From contig NC_135568.1 in assembly GCF_964340395.1 (NCBI RefSeq), positions 14,904,276 to 14,968,275 on the forward strand: a DNA stretch of 64,000 nt. Reading direction: 5' to 3'. Shown piece by piece: positions 44,425 through 58,039 of this stretch. The position numbers were made by a program, and so were the translations under genes. The stretch comes from Glandiceps talaboti (Eukaryota; Hemichordata; Enteropneusta; Spengelidae). The notes beneath the pieces are model-generated. The model was not told where the DNA came from and searched no databases. It saw only the letters and a program-made list of their open reading frames with translations. Within the stretch, counting starts at the first letter, position 1. Every line of letters starts with the position of its first letter.

Positions 44425-46196
44425 ACGATGCTGAAGTTGTCTGCAAAAACGAATTGAAAAACACATTCAAAAACGTATTCGTAAACGGGTTCGGGTAACT
44501 GACCGCAACTGACCCTTTTCAGTTCAAATTTCGAAAACAAGTTTGAAATCGTAAATGTTAATAAACAATATTGTACTTTTATAGTAATGACTATGAGAAA
44601 ATCATTTTAACAATGTAGACAATTCACTAAAAGATGATTCCTTTTATGAGTTATTATGAAAGCGATTTATTTTTTCATTGATTGGAGGAAAGATCATAAA
44701 CACACAAACATTTGTCCTGTCGACATTCGTGTTTACATGATGGAAACGTTGTTTAAAAGGTATTAGACACGAAAGAAGTTTACCGACCCATCTGAGTTGG
44801 AAGGTTAGGAATCGTATATGTACATATAGGCCGTATAAGTGAATATTTTAGCTCTGAAAATGTGCGATGTACACTTCGACACGCATTCATCACAGTCCCT
44901 CTTAGAGTCTGATCTTGGTCTGATATGAGTATTATTACACTTACAGGGGCGAGGGACTGATGGGATGATGAATGTCAAAGCTCACAAGTTCAAAACAAAT
45001 TCTTCGTTTTCTATGGGTATTCGTCGGATTTTTCTCTTGTGTAACGCCCCAGGTAACTCTTCCAATCATTCATGTGTATAGTTAAAATGAACTGAAACTT
45101 ACTCATCCAATCACTGAGCCTTAGGCTTAGGTGACTCAGAAGCTGCATTTGTTGACAACAAAAGAAACTTAAAAAAAAAATCAAATTTAATGAAAATAAA
45201 ATCAAAACATACAATGCAAATCAAAGCAATACAATGCTTAATATCTCCATGACACGCCGCTACATTTATAACCTTGTTTTCAAAATGTACTTTCATTTTT
45301 ATTCTCATTTCAAACAAACATGCACAATGTATACTGGCAATGGTGGGAAAGCAAGTTGTACATGGGCCATCTGCCGGATACATCATCATGTAATATGAAT
45401 TTTTTTATTCACTTTTGAGTTCTTTATATCGAAAAGGACACTATAAAAGGTACTGAAAGACTTTAACGTTTTTCATATTTAAATTGGCCAACTGGATAAT
45501 AATTAGGTATTTATTATGGATTTTTTATTTATAAAACTGCAGTTTTTCTAATTGAAAAAATAATGTGAAAGAACATATACTAATTCCTTGTTTGTAACTC
45601 AGTAAACTGAAAATCATTTTTAAAAAATGTGTAATATGTTTGATACTGTAAGTACAATAACAAACTTTTTACAATATTTGCATCTTTTTACAATTAATTG
45701 ATTTACAAACAAGGACTTGTATGTTATTTAACATATTTTAAAGTTGACAAAAAAATATTAAAGTTCTTTTATGAATTAAAGTGTTACATATTGTATTCTA
45801 CTTACTGAAGTACACTCATTCATTACTTGATACTGGTATAACTCAATCCTGGTATTTAGGTATAATATATGAAAGATTTGATGACATAATTGTTGGTATG
45901 TATTAACAAATTTGAGGAAATCCCTGTCACTTTGGATGGTCGGTAAAAAGTGACACGTCACGGCTACATGAATCATTGTAAACACTATACTTGATAAGTT
46001 TAGCCATAGTTTTATGTAAAGTATTTTGTATTAGTAAAGACTGTCTAAACTCAGCCTGTGCCTCTTTAAGGTATACAAGTAATGTGAGACTGATAAAAAC
46101 TGTAAAATGCTCAGATGTATACAGTATACAAAATGTAGATGTAGTTTGAGAAATGATTTTGTTTGGTCATAATCATACTTTTCAAGATAATCATAT
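44425..46196 (+). repeat. Left terminal inverted repeat arm
   Basis: The outer part 44425-45145 matches 60430-61145 in reverse complement almost base for base. Inner parts match 59840-59970 and 59598-59720. Relative to the right arm it carries an extra segment of roughly 590 bp (about 45465-46055), which contains a palindromic MITE. The match ends at AATAATCATAT near 46196. Confidence 0.88.
45554..45742. mobile_element. Palindromic MITE (copy 2) inside left arm
   Basis: GAAAAAATAATGTGAAAG with CCTTGTTTGTAACTCAGTAA on the left mirrors GATTTACAAACAAGGACTTG and TTATTTAACATATTTT on the right. Same family as 26541-26730. It is absent from the right arm, so it is part of a segment gained on one side only. 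Confidence 0.65.
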
Positions 46197-46244
46197 ATTG
46201 CTATTTACATTGAACACAATAAACTTATGACACAACAGCAGCAC

Positions 46245-46246
46245 AC

Positions 46247-46283
<37 letters not shown>

Positions 46284-46285
46284 TA
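46245..46285. repeat. CACATA hexanucleotide repeat
   Basis: About seven copies of ACACAT just inside the left arm. Confidence 0.85.
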
Positions 46286-46895
46286 CAAGAAAATTGAAAT
46301 GGACACAATTTCATGTAAAATACTCTCAACAATAATCTTTATTTATTAAATACTTAATAATTGTTGACCTCAAACTTCTCACAATACATGGGGGGGGGGG
46401 GGGGGGGGTGACTGGGAGCATGTTATACCTAATGATATATCATGGCATGAAATCAAAGCAACTCAAGTAATAGAATATATATTCTCTGCATCACTAAATA
46501 TATTCTATGTATATGGAAATAAAACAAAAACATAACTGAGCTCATATTGCAATGGCAACTCAGTTCATTTCACATTTCACGAAATCTATACAGTTGCTGT
46601 TACAAATATAAACACCATCACACTCCTAACAACAAGCACACACTATATGTACACACATATCACTTGTAACTTTGAATCAATATACTTGTATGTGTCAAAA
46701 TCTGAGCCTGCAATGTGACGGCTTTCAGTAGCTTGTTGTTGCCAAGGATGATGTGTGTGTCTTTGTATCAGTAGGGGTTGGATGATGTTGTTTATATTTG
46801 TGGTCTGTGGGAAGCCTGTTTCTTATATGTCTAAATTATTCATAGGGAACATAAAATGTGTATGATCTGCAGCCATTTCGTGATCCCTCCATGTT

Positions 46896-47546
46896 TTAGT
46901 TGTAATTTGATGTGATTTCTACTGATGCAGCATGCTCTTTGTTTCCATTCAAACCAATGCACCGTTCACATCCCATTGATTTAACATTGTCCTATTTGAG
47001 AGTGAAATAGAAAACAAAATACTTGTTAATTTTACCACAAAGCAATAATTCAATGTTTGCACCTTAGAGTAGATATTACAATAGAATTATAACTTTTTTG
47101 AAAAAAAATACAACAAAAATAAGGGTAGAAGTGCAACTTAGGGATTTGTGAGGGACTATAATATTTTCTGGTTTGCCATATTTATTGATTTCAGAACTTC
47201 TGGGACATCAGGGAATGTCAGTATCAACCACAGACCCTCCACATAGGAGGGGGCTAGTACCCCTCTTAGATCACCATACAATCTACCATAATTTTGTGTG
47301 GGAACACCAGTGGAATTACTGGGTAACGCCAGTTGCTTTTACCTGCTTACTGCACTTCACTTGTTCACTGACAATAAAATGAACATTAGTACAGAGTTGG
47401 CATTGATCACAACTTAGGTGAAAGTGATTTACAAGTGTAAGAGAAGTACACTTGCAAGTCTGACATATGTCACTTTCACATATTGTCATGGTTGCTACCA
47501 ACTCTGTACTGACGGGTGCAAATGAATGAAAACTATGCAATGTCAA
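46896..47546 (-). CDS. Small Cys-rich protein, two exons (hypothetical)
   Basis: Exon 47546 (or the inner ATG at 47489) down to about 47341 encodes MTICESDICQTCKCTSLTLV, then HLSCDQCQLCTNVHF, and ends SKQ before a GTAAAA donor. Exon 46991-46896 opens after an ATAG acceptor and reads DNVKSMGCERCIGLNGNKEH to a stop. Two codons of phase-0 joining fit. The spacing of paired C-x2-C motifs with His residues suggests a zinc-binding fold. It lies inside the transposon, antisense to the transposase gene, so it may be an accessory element protein. No family recognised; a further upstream exon is possible because an acceptor-like CTATAG precedes the first exon. Confidence 0.4.
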
Positions 47547-47599
47547 CTGCTTCTATAGGATTGTATTAAAAGCATAATATATACTATAAAGTGTTCTAT

Positions 47600-50500
47600 A
47601 AATTAATGATAATGGAATGCCATTACATGTACATCAAAATAATGACTATTTCCTCTTTCATTTCTATCAATAACAGGCACAATCTGAATAACACAGAGCT
47701 GGTACCGGTCTTATACAGCTATCCAGCTAGCAACACCATCTCTTCATTCTGTTTGCAGATATACAGACACAACTTGTAATGGAATGAACAGTGAGGTTTA
47801 TAAGCCTTTAAACCGTTTGAAACATGTACTTCCAGTTATATTACTGGATGGGTAAGGTTATATGAAATCTATGTGGATATTCGTATACAATTTATTTTTT
47901 TGTTTATGTACAGTTACTCTTTTATTTGACAAGTTTAACTTGTAAACTTGACAAATACAAATAATTAGATTTTTTTGGCATATCAGGCTTTGAAAACACA
48001 CTCTAATTATCTTAATTATTTTCGATAGTAAATGATGGTTGCTCCTCACTCAACACATCCACAATTATGTTGTGAAATAATTGTGATAACAATTCATGAA
48101 GTCTTTTCACATCCTTTGTATGCTAAAGACATCTGTTTGAATTCTAGTAACAATGTCTAAGGACACAAATCATAAGGAATTATGGGATATTCAACATACT
48201 GTGTGTGATAGTGAAGATATGATGTGCTTAAAAGTACTGCAAGTGATGTCATGAATAGTGTGTACTGATGGAGAGTAAATGTTGATCCAACAATGATTGC
48301 AGATTTGGAAATATGTGATACACAGATTTTTGTACATTTTGTAGAATAAAGTCAAATGCCAATAAATGGATTATTGATCATTATTTTATTCCTCCCAGAT
48401 CAGAAATATATTTTATAATACAATTTGATAACAATATTAACTGTTGCGATCCACTTTATCACATGAGATAACAATTCCAATTGATAATAAGTTGAGGATT
48501 TTTCAGCCAACAATACTGCACAACATTAGTTATTACTTACTACTGTAACATTGATATTAAAATTACATACATCTAAAGTTGAATCTGAAAAGTGTAACTG
48601 CTGTGAAAATGGAAAGAAACTTTAATTCATTTATTTTATGGTTGTGATTTTGTTATGGATGGATTTTATGTGTTATGGGGAAGGAAAACAAAACTTATGA
48701 ATAATCAAGGTGCAAGACAAATCATACTGGGGGATTTATTTATTTATACTGGATAGTTATAAGTATCAACAGTTATCTCCCAAGAAGTCAAGTGAGGGCC
48801 ATCCCTCATGGGTTCAGTGTTAACAACTGTTAATTGTCAACTGTCATTATTATTACATTTTAATTGCTAAGCAGTGACATGTATTTATATTTTAAAGTTT
48901 AAAAAACAACAGCCAGAGTTGTTATTATTAAAAAAACTAGTACAATATTCCAGTGTATAGTTTCATATTGTTGTTAGAAAAAGTCACAAATGCACACATT
49001 AAGAAGTGAGGAGTTTTTGAAATGTAACATTTAAGAACAGTTTCCAAATAAACACTGTAAACACTCTATTCATGAAAAAGAGTTGTATTTTTGAAATAAA
49101 AAGATTATTAAATACACAACTAAATAAGTTTGAAACTCGTATTTTGTGATGTATGTTACATTTATCCACCTATGTCTCTCAATACAACTGTTTGGTGTAC
49201 CTAGTTGTAAACATTTGCCCCTCCTCTCCTCCAATAACAACATTATTTATGTCACTCCATAAACAACATCTAAATCTGTGATGTGGTACTTAGGGATACC
49301 CTGTCAAGGAAGAGTTCATTTACCTATACATGTATATTGACATAAAGACCTTATTTATTCCTTACAAACATTTTCTACATGCAGCAGTTTTACATATAAA
49401 TTAAATAGATATATAGCTATTAATTGCACTATAATTGCATTTACTACATTGCATATAACACTTCTTGACTGTACATCTCAGTCACAACTTCACTAACATA
49501 AACCCAGAGATGTTATCATTAGTAACCATCAAACAAAACATTTCCATAAATTTTCTGAGAATGAGATGTTGATTTGCATATGATAGGAAGCTTTATTCGT
49601 CTAGGAGTACATTATAAATGAAAACAACTGCTTCTATTATATTGTATTGTTATTTAAATTATATGTTCATAAAGTCTTTCATAAAGTAATGATTATGGAA
49701 TGCCTATACATGTTTTCTAGTACATCATAATACAATGTAACTTGGTTCAGTTGTGATAAAAACGGTATATATAAATTAGAAGCTATGATTGGTGTTGGTG
49801 GTGATTATAACTTACATGTAGGTAGCTGACACTTATGTTAAGAAGTGGTCAGAGTACTAAATATTATTTCTATTTTGATCATGATCTTATAAAGGGGTAG
49901 TAGTAGTTTGGATCTTTGGACAAATACCCATGATGCAACAGGCTAAAAACTGCCCACATCTGAATCACTTCCAAACTAAAGGTGCTTCCTGTCATGCTAT
50001 GTACTATGTACTACTTCTACTACAACTCAATAAACATTTCATTTGAAATGATCATATGTTTCACTCAAAAGCATACTTTAGGCTACAAAAGAACAAATAA
50101 ATGTAAAAGTTGCTATATCGTTTCAATATGTATGATTTCCCTGCCCTGGATCAAAGTTGAAAAAGATACATCTCAAAGTACTACATCATGATGTGACAAA
50201 TATACCATATTTGGACATTATGTACCTGCCCCCAATAAACAGTAACTTATCATAGGATAGAACTTTTTGATTAATAGGCATTGACACTAACGACTAGGTG
50301 GTTTCAGTTGAATGCTTGAGATTTCAACTTCACTGACTTAGACCTTCAGATTTTGGTAGTATACACTACCCATGTGCTGCCTCTGTTGTCTCTGCCAACA
50401 GTAGTTTGAAGACACCTGGGGACATCTTACAGATAGTATAAGGTAAGCTTTGTTCTTTTGTATCCCTTAGAATAGGGCATATGCATTTTTTTCGTAGTCT

Positions 50501-51750
50501 GGTAACATCAAACGTTTAAAAGTATATTCATACCGTGGGCATATTGCACTCTGAGAAGATAATGATATTCTAAACTGTACCTGGGCATATCACATTTTGA
50601 TTCAGACAGACAGAGAGACACTTCGCTATGCCTATAGCACTCCTGAACCATATCAGTTGAGGTGTTGCTAAAAAACCTAGAGCTTCTAGGGGAGACCACT
50701 AGGACTCCTACAAGTGGTAGACATATCCCTGTCTCAAGTTCTTTCCATACCCCTTATTGTCAAATGACATGCTATTAATTAAATTTCAAAAATATTTCAA
50801 CTTATGTAGGTTTTTTTTTACATGTTGGTGCTGTCTTGTAAAGCTTGGAAATTATTGTCTGAAAATGTCTGAATAGTCACAAATTTAACTTTTCAGAGTA
50901 TAGAAACCTCTAGGGCTACTAGAGGGACACCCCCTAGAACCCCTTATAACAACTGTCAAGATGTAACTAAACTCCTTTTTGAATACATATAGCCTGTGTA
51001 AACAATAATTGAAAATTTATTTAATTTTAGTTTATATATAACATTTTCCATAAGCCTGTCAGTGAACATTTAACTCCTCCTTGCATCAAGCTTACAAACT
51101 CTCACTTTCACATACATATCAAAGATGTTTCAAATATTCTCACAACAGCTGTCAGGGGATGTATGTCATCACCGGATCATTAAGTAAGGGCAGTACAGGA
51201 ATTTTTGACACTACTCGGTCAAATAGAACTGCAGATACCTGAACATCCAATAATATTAAGACTAACTAATTGCTATGCATAATATTCCCATTTAGAATCC
51301 TTTATTGACATTGTCAAGCATATGTTCAAAGCCACAGTCTAGTTCAGCTGGTATGGAGAATATTTTTAATTTTGTCTCTAGCTACTTACTCAAATGATAT
51401 GATAGTGTTCTCACTGGAAGTATTTGCAAGATAGTCAATCAGTCCACACTTGGCCACAATAAAAAAGTACCTGTCATGTGATCATGTTAATATGATATGG
51501 GGGAGGGGGGAGGTGTCATTAAGTTTTACAATTATGTGATAGGGAGGGTCACTCTGTTTTTGTTTTTACAGAGGGGTGGCAGGGGTGGGGGGGGGGGGCA
51601 GCGACTTGTTGTTGGTCCGATTGGAAAAGCCATGCTTGGCACTGGCACTAACAAATTTATTGTTTTGTTTTAACACCTACAAAGCACAATTATATAGCAC
51701 TTTATTTTTCCAGAATTCTATCACCATTCCTAGATAATCAATAATTTTCA
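47600..51750. other. Transposon interior, non-coding as far as seen
   Basis: No supported exon. 47541-47640 and 49625-49740 share a diverged CAACTGCTTCTAT...GGAATGCC...TACATCA arrangement (old direct duplication). A possible 5'-UTR exon end is seen at about 50442 (ATAGTATAAG|GTAAGC). 50870-50945 resembles repeats at 440-840. G-runs lie at 51500-51520 and 51582-51598 just before the transposase start. Confidence 0.4.
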
Positions 51751-51754
51751 CAGG

Positions 51755-52995
51755 ATGAGTGAAAAGGATGTGTACTGTGGCACCTGTCATAAGAAATGGA
51801 AAGATGGCCAATGTATTGTTGGATGTGACTCTTGCGATGAATGGTTTCATACAAAGTGTCAAAATATCACTAATAAGAAGGCTAAAGAACTACCAAAATT
51901 CTATTGTAACATGTGTAAGGCCAGTATAGATGACACGAATGACAAAACCAATAACATAAAGGAAATTCAAGTGACATCCTTGCCAAGTAACAACACAGTC
52001 TATTCTGCAAAAAGCAGAACTTCAGTAATTTCCACACACAAGAAGGCTCACAAGCAAAACAACCCAAAATCACAAACTTCTACAGACAACCACCAACCAG
52101 AAGATACACAAGTATCAGAGATAAGGGGCAGACTAGAAGTAGAAATATCAGGAAGTCTCACCAACAAATTGATGTTACAAGGCCACTTGCAGGTCACAAA
52201 TATTCCCCACCTTCCTAAAGTGGACATTACGGCATCTCAAACTCAGATAAAGTTAAATAACAAAGATGATGGTTTGCCTGCAATGTCTGCAGATGTAAAT
52301 GTCAAAAGTACACATGACACACTTGATCAGAACAAGAATATGTCATCTGAAAAACATGGTAATGAAGCTATGTCCACCACGGTTCCTAGTATTGGTGATG
52401 ACAGGGATGCCAATGGCAAGTTGCATGCTGTCCTAAGTAATGAAGCCACACCCACCAAAGGTTTTGGAGATGACTCTCGTGATTATTTAAAGTTGCCTGA
52501 TGAATTTGATAATGAAGCCATACTCACCAACGTTCCTAGTTTTGGAGGTGATATTGGTTATGATTATGAAGATGAAAATGGAGAGCCTGATGTAATTGCT
52601 AAGAAAGCTGCACCCACCAAAAGTTTTGGAGATGACACTGGTGATGATGAAAAGTTGCCTGATGAATTTAGAGTTGGAGCCACACCCACCAAAGTTCCTA
52701 GTTTTGGAGGTGACAGTGGTGATGATTATGAAGATGAAAATGGAGAGCCTGATGTAATTGCTAATAAAGCTGCACCCACCAAAGATTTTGGAGATGACAC
52801 TGGTGATGATGAAAAGATGCCTGATGAATTTAATGATAGAGCCTTACCCACCAAAGTTCCGAGCTTCGAAGTTGATGGTGATGATGATGACGATAATGAT
52901 GATGCTGAAGATGATGTCTTGCCTGATGTACTTAGTGATAGAGCCATACCCACCAAATTTCCTAGCTTGGAAGTTGAAGGTGATGATGTTGAAGG

Positions 52996-53046
<51 letters not shown>

Positions 53047-56000
53047 CGACGCCAATGACAAAGATGATGTCTTGCCTGATGTATTTGGTAATGAAGCCAT
53101 GCCCACCAAAACTTTGAGAGATGACACTGATGATGATAATGATGGTGATGATGATGATGATGATGATGAAAAGTTGCCTAATGAAGCAACACCAATCCCA
53201 AAAAAGGAACAAACCAATACAAACCAACCTAAACAAAGTCAAAATATAGTTTTAAATGAGAATATCATAGGATCTATACTCGATGTCAAAATTGAAGAAG
53301 GTTACTATATGACAGAAAAGAATAGATCTTCTTTCACATTCAAATTGACACCTGAAGAATGGGCAACTATCAAACCCATCTCTACAGATGGGCAGCGAAG
53401 GTTACAGGGAAGATGGACTGATATATTCAATGAGAAATTTTCTCAAGTTAATGATAAGTGTGTAGTGGTATTTTATGGTAACAGGGTTATCAAGGAGGGA
53501 TCAAGGAAGGTAAGCGTGCCATTCTGCACCATCACAGCACGCTGTAAACACCCACTGTGTCAAAAAATAAAATTCATCATCAGAAACAAACCTACTGGAA
53601 AGAAACCAGTCTCAGTAGAGGTCAAATGTGACGGGAATATCAAGCATGAAAAAGGTCAACAGTATTCAAGACATATCAGGGGTACAGAGCGGGCTAAGAT
53701 TGCTTCAGACATGGCCAATATCAAACCAAGTGAGTACAGACTGAAATGCATGAATAAAGCAAATAAAAAATCAGTAGTCTTTGGCAATCTATCCATGGTC
53801 AAATCAAAAACTGTGTACCAGAAAATTTCATCTGAAGAAAACTGCAAGGATGAAACATCAAAAGACCAATTGGAAGATATCATGAACACAATGAATGCCA
53901 TGAAAGAAGACATTAAGGGGAAAAATGTCAGTGGTTACATACAGGAAATACATCTCCAACCTATACAGATCATCAACTATACAGAGATGCAGTTGGTCCT
54001 GTATAACAAGCTTTGTCAAGAAAAGAAAGCATACCTGCACATAGATGCTACTGGTTCTGTGGTAAGAACACCACCACACATAGAAAAGAGAATACTTTAT
54101 TATGCTTTGGTAGCTGGTAGCAAAAGCTTGGAGATAGGTACACTGACTCCACCTGTTGCACTGACAGAGATGATAACGAGTGACCATTCGATACCATCCA
54201 TTGCGTATTTCCTAATGAAATTCAAAAGAGCTGCTAAGATGTTGGCCAACTTTGCAACACCACAGAGAGTCGAGATGGATTTTAGCTGGGCTATTATTCA
54301 AGCTGTGTTACTTGCATTCAATACAGAAGACACAATTAGCTACCTGAAGAAAACATGGGCTGTTGTCAATGGTCGAGGTGACGCCTCCTCATTCACTGTT
54401 ATACATATCTGTGCTGCACACTTCATACACACTATGAGTCGAAATCTATCCAAGAATTGCTCAGACAAGGCAAGGCGAAAATTCCTGCTGTATACAACAG
54501 GGCTTCTACAAAATGCAACAACTTTGTATGAAGCTACAAAATTAGTTCACAACATTGGTGTTGTGACAACGTCATCAACATGTACACCTACTATGGAAGA
54601 AAGTCTAAGGCTATTAAAAAACAAAATAATGAAGCTCCCAGATGTTGACATACAGCCACAAAGTACAAAATTTGAAAGGGCAGATGATCTTGATATGAGA
54701 GGAGACACCATCAGAAAATGTTCCCCCTTCTACCATCACTTTCAGCATGTAATAAAAGTACCTGACACTGAAGGAGATGACAATGTATCAGCCAACAAAC
54801 CAAATCCATACCAAAGCAATGCATATTTCAAAGACCTAATGGATAAATATCTCCCTCTCCTTCCACTATGGAGTGGCATAATGTTAGGAAACTTAGCACG
54901 ACACAAAATGGATCACCCAAAACCTACCACTACAGAAACAAGAGCAACAAATGCAGTTGCTGAAAATTGGATGAAAGAAGTGAAAGTACAAATACTTCAT
55001 AGGAAAACACACCTAAAAATGGCAAGGTTTTGTGAATTAATGTACAAATCTCTCAAGCCAAGACTTGAAGACATCGCAGTGATAGCACTGGCACAACAGA
55101 AAGTGAAAAAGAAATCAATAGATGATGCTGAAGAAGTCTGGCACAAAAGGAAGACCCCATCAAAGGAAAGGAGTAGTACATATTACAATCCCCCTACACA
55201 ACCACTTAAGGTACCTTCCTTTAAGAAGATAAAATATGACAAGCAAGATACAAGTGAAGGGTCTTTGACTAGAAATGTAACTGATCAGCAGTCCAAAGTG
55301 TCAGATCCCAAGGTCAGTTTAAAAAAAAAAAGAGCTGCTACAATAAGATTACATCCATCAGTTGTATCCATGACAACTGGTTCTATGATGCATCGATGTT
55401 TACCATGGAATGGATCTGTAACTCAGAATGGCATGGAAATAAATATGACAAACACATGCCCAGCTGACAACATGCTGATGATCTACCACAGAATATTGAG
55501 TGACAGGACAGATATTCTGCAATGGTTTATTAATCAAGAAAATGAAGCAAACAAGACTTTACTAAAAGCACATCAGTACTTTCTGAAGAATCAGTGGTCT
55601 AAAGGAAAAGCAGCATGGTTATCCCAATTTGAAGGCAGACAAGTTGACAGTACTGTTAACTACTGGGGAACAGAATTTACCTACATATATCCTTTACTGA
55701 CTGCCAATCAGACAATATCTAGGACATGGAGATGTTCAGTGGTACACTGTCCACAGAGATCAACACAACGGACTCACAGAATACCAAGCCTAAGGTAAGA
55801 ACTCGCAAGCCTGTTGCTATTTTCATTGGGTGTTAAGCATGTAAACAAATCACTGTTTGCTGTCTGAAAACTTAACAATACAAAATATTTAACATACATT
55901 GCACATAATATATTCAGTTTATGGCATATTGAATTTAAATCACATGACCATACATGATCATCCCAATCACATTGACATAGGAATAATGTGATCTGGGACT

Positions 56001-57403
56001 CAGTTGAGTACAAATTAAGCATATAAACAAGTAAGCAAATGTAAAGGTAACAAGTTTAAACTATATTACTAATCACGTGACCTGGATATATGAGTCTACA
56101 TATGTCTATCTCTATATGTGTGTTAGTTAGATTTACATAGGAAATCAACAAATCATAACACTATTTACATAAGAAATCAACAAATCATAACACTATTTAC
56201 AATTTTCATTTGTGACAGAGTGGTACAAAATAATGTTTGCACTCACTTTGACAGTAGACAACCCACCTTTGTACTAATTAACTGCTATGCTACTTTCATT
56301 CCAGTGACATCAGACACATTCCAAGGGGTGATAGCAATTATCTCCAGACTGCTTTAAACTACTGGTTCGGTGTTGCTCGACAGGTTGCACTTTGTTCTCA
56401 AGTCATTGCTAATCCATCTACAACACAAAAAACACGTACAGTTAATACTGAAGAACTGGTTGAAGAAGGTTCAAATTGGATCACTGAGATGAGGTACAGG
56501 AGCTTTCAGTCATTATACAATTCCCTATCAAAAAGTCCAAATGTGTAAGCAGTGTCATTTGGAATATGAACAAATTGTACCAGTGCATGTGCAGACTCTT
56601 GGTATTTATACCGAAAACTTAAATGCATACTATGTGCTCAAGACATGACAGTTTCATTACACACAAATATAGAATATGTGATATCGATCATCCCAACAGT
56701 CATCAACTTGCTCCTAGACTAGTATTTGGAGTTATGCACTGATAATAATACATTTTCACTATGTCTTCATTCTTCAATTTCATTTCCTTGGCTTATTAGG
56801 AAATTTATTTACAATTTAAAACTGCCTTTAATTTTTATGGTCAAACACCATACACTATTGTTACATACATGTATGCCACATTCCAACTGACTTGGATTTA
56901 CAGAAAAATATAATTTTATTGAGGTATGCTTTTAAAATTTGCTTGCTTTTGTTTCAATTTTTAGAACTATCCACTACTGTTCAGGCACTCTGACTTTGAC
57001 AGCAACAACATTTCCATCTGGTATTCCCCCTGTTATTGTGGTAGATATTGCCTATCTAGCAGAGAGCAAGGCACGATTTACCTCCATTACAGAATTTCCA
57101 GACAGTGTAATCATTGATGACAAAGTGTAAGTTGAACATGCACTTGCATCTACACATGCACCTGTTAACAACAGACACACACATACAGCTACAGCATACT
57201 ACATGTATATCACAGGCAAAACCCACATAAGAAGTGGACAAATCCGATCATCTTGTTATATAATGTGCCTGCAAAAATATAAGCAAATGCACAGACATTA
57301 TGAAACAGAGCAAGTCAGAGTTTCTTACTTCTTGTGTCATCTGATGACACAAGAAGTGAAAAACTCTGAGTTATGTTTTAAAGTCACCCTCATTTCTGGT
57401 ATA

Positions 57404-57481
<78 letters not shown>

Positions 57482-57976
57482 ATATTTTTTTCATACTCAT
57501 TTCATGACAATCTGTTTACAAAAATCACAAACCTATGGAATCTATACATGTTACAATGTATGTCCTTGTGTGGGGTGAGGAATATCAATTAGACTTTAAA
57601 AATTGTCTGAAGATGTGTTAATAGCAAAATAGTACCACTTTGAAAAATTGCCAAAATAAATATAGAATACATGCTAATGTATACAGTATAACTCAAAATT
57701 CATATGCTCTCCTAATTCTACACAATGTACATTTCTATTGTTTACATGGACTTATTTCCATTCTTTATTTGTTACAGGTACTCAGTATTTGCATGTACAA
57801 TGGGTAATGGAAGCCATTTCATTTGTATTTTACGAAATACAAATACTGGTGCATGGGAGATCTATGATGGCTTGGAAGAGTACTTTATTCCTGGAACAGG
57901 CATCAGAGATCTACAAGGGGAAGCCCCAAATTGTTACAAATGTCAACTGTTGTATCTTGTACTTTCAAATTCTTAG
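51755..57976 (+). CDS. PHD finger / Mutator-like transposase / cysteine-peptidase fusion
   Basis: Four exons, 51755-55794, 56305-56544, 56965-57126 and 57778-57976, join in phase (4641 nt, 1546 aa). A TTTTCACAG acceptor directly before the ATG suggests a 5'-UTR exon. Residues 8-54 are a PHD zinc finger (C8, C11, C24, C27, H32, C35, C51, C54), a histone-tail reader fold. About 210-480 is acidic and repetitive. About 500-660 holds a Cys-containing segment (ITARCKHPLCQKIKFIIRNK). The DDE core shows D764 (HIDATGS), D842 (EMDFSW), C886-x2-H889 (HICAAHFIH) and E1070 (ATNAVAENWMKEVK), as in MULE transposases. The C-terminal part has C1235 (NTCPADN), H1494 (GSHFICIL) and D1511 (WEIYDGL), the order of a papain-fold peptidase, most like ubiquitin-specific proteases. 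All residues of both active sites appear present, so the element may be autonomous. Confidence 0.82.
52380..53190 (+). repeat. In-frame acidic coding repeats in the transposase gene
   Basis: About nine imperfect 30-45-residue units, each with an A(T/M/I)PTK(V)PSF core followed by GDD/DDD and LPD(E/V)F. A GAT run near 52996-53045 encodes about 18 consecutive Asp, and a second shorter one lies near 53133-53168. Reading frames on other strands give poly-Ser and poly-Ile artefacts. Confidence 0.88.
57405..57480. repeat. GT microsatellite
   Basis: A (GT)n run of about 75 bp in the third intron of the transposase gene. A shorter (GT)n run occurs at 58489-58517. Confidence 0.93.
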
Positions 57977-58033
57977 CTGCAAGACAATGAACTATGTTAC
58001 AGTTGATGAACATCATATCATGCCATGAATAAC

Positions 58034-58039
58034 CAATAA
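58034..58039 (+). terminator. Polyadenylation signal of the transposase gene
   Basis: AATAAA (within AACCAATAAAAAACC) about 58 bp after the stop codon at 57974-57976. Confidence 0.55.

Noticed and set aside
52726-53242. Poly-Ser and poly-Ile frames opposite the acidic region
   Set aside because: Shadows of the GAT repeats in the transposase gene.
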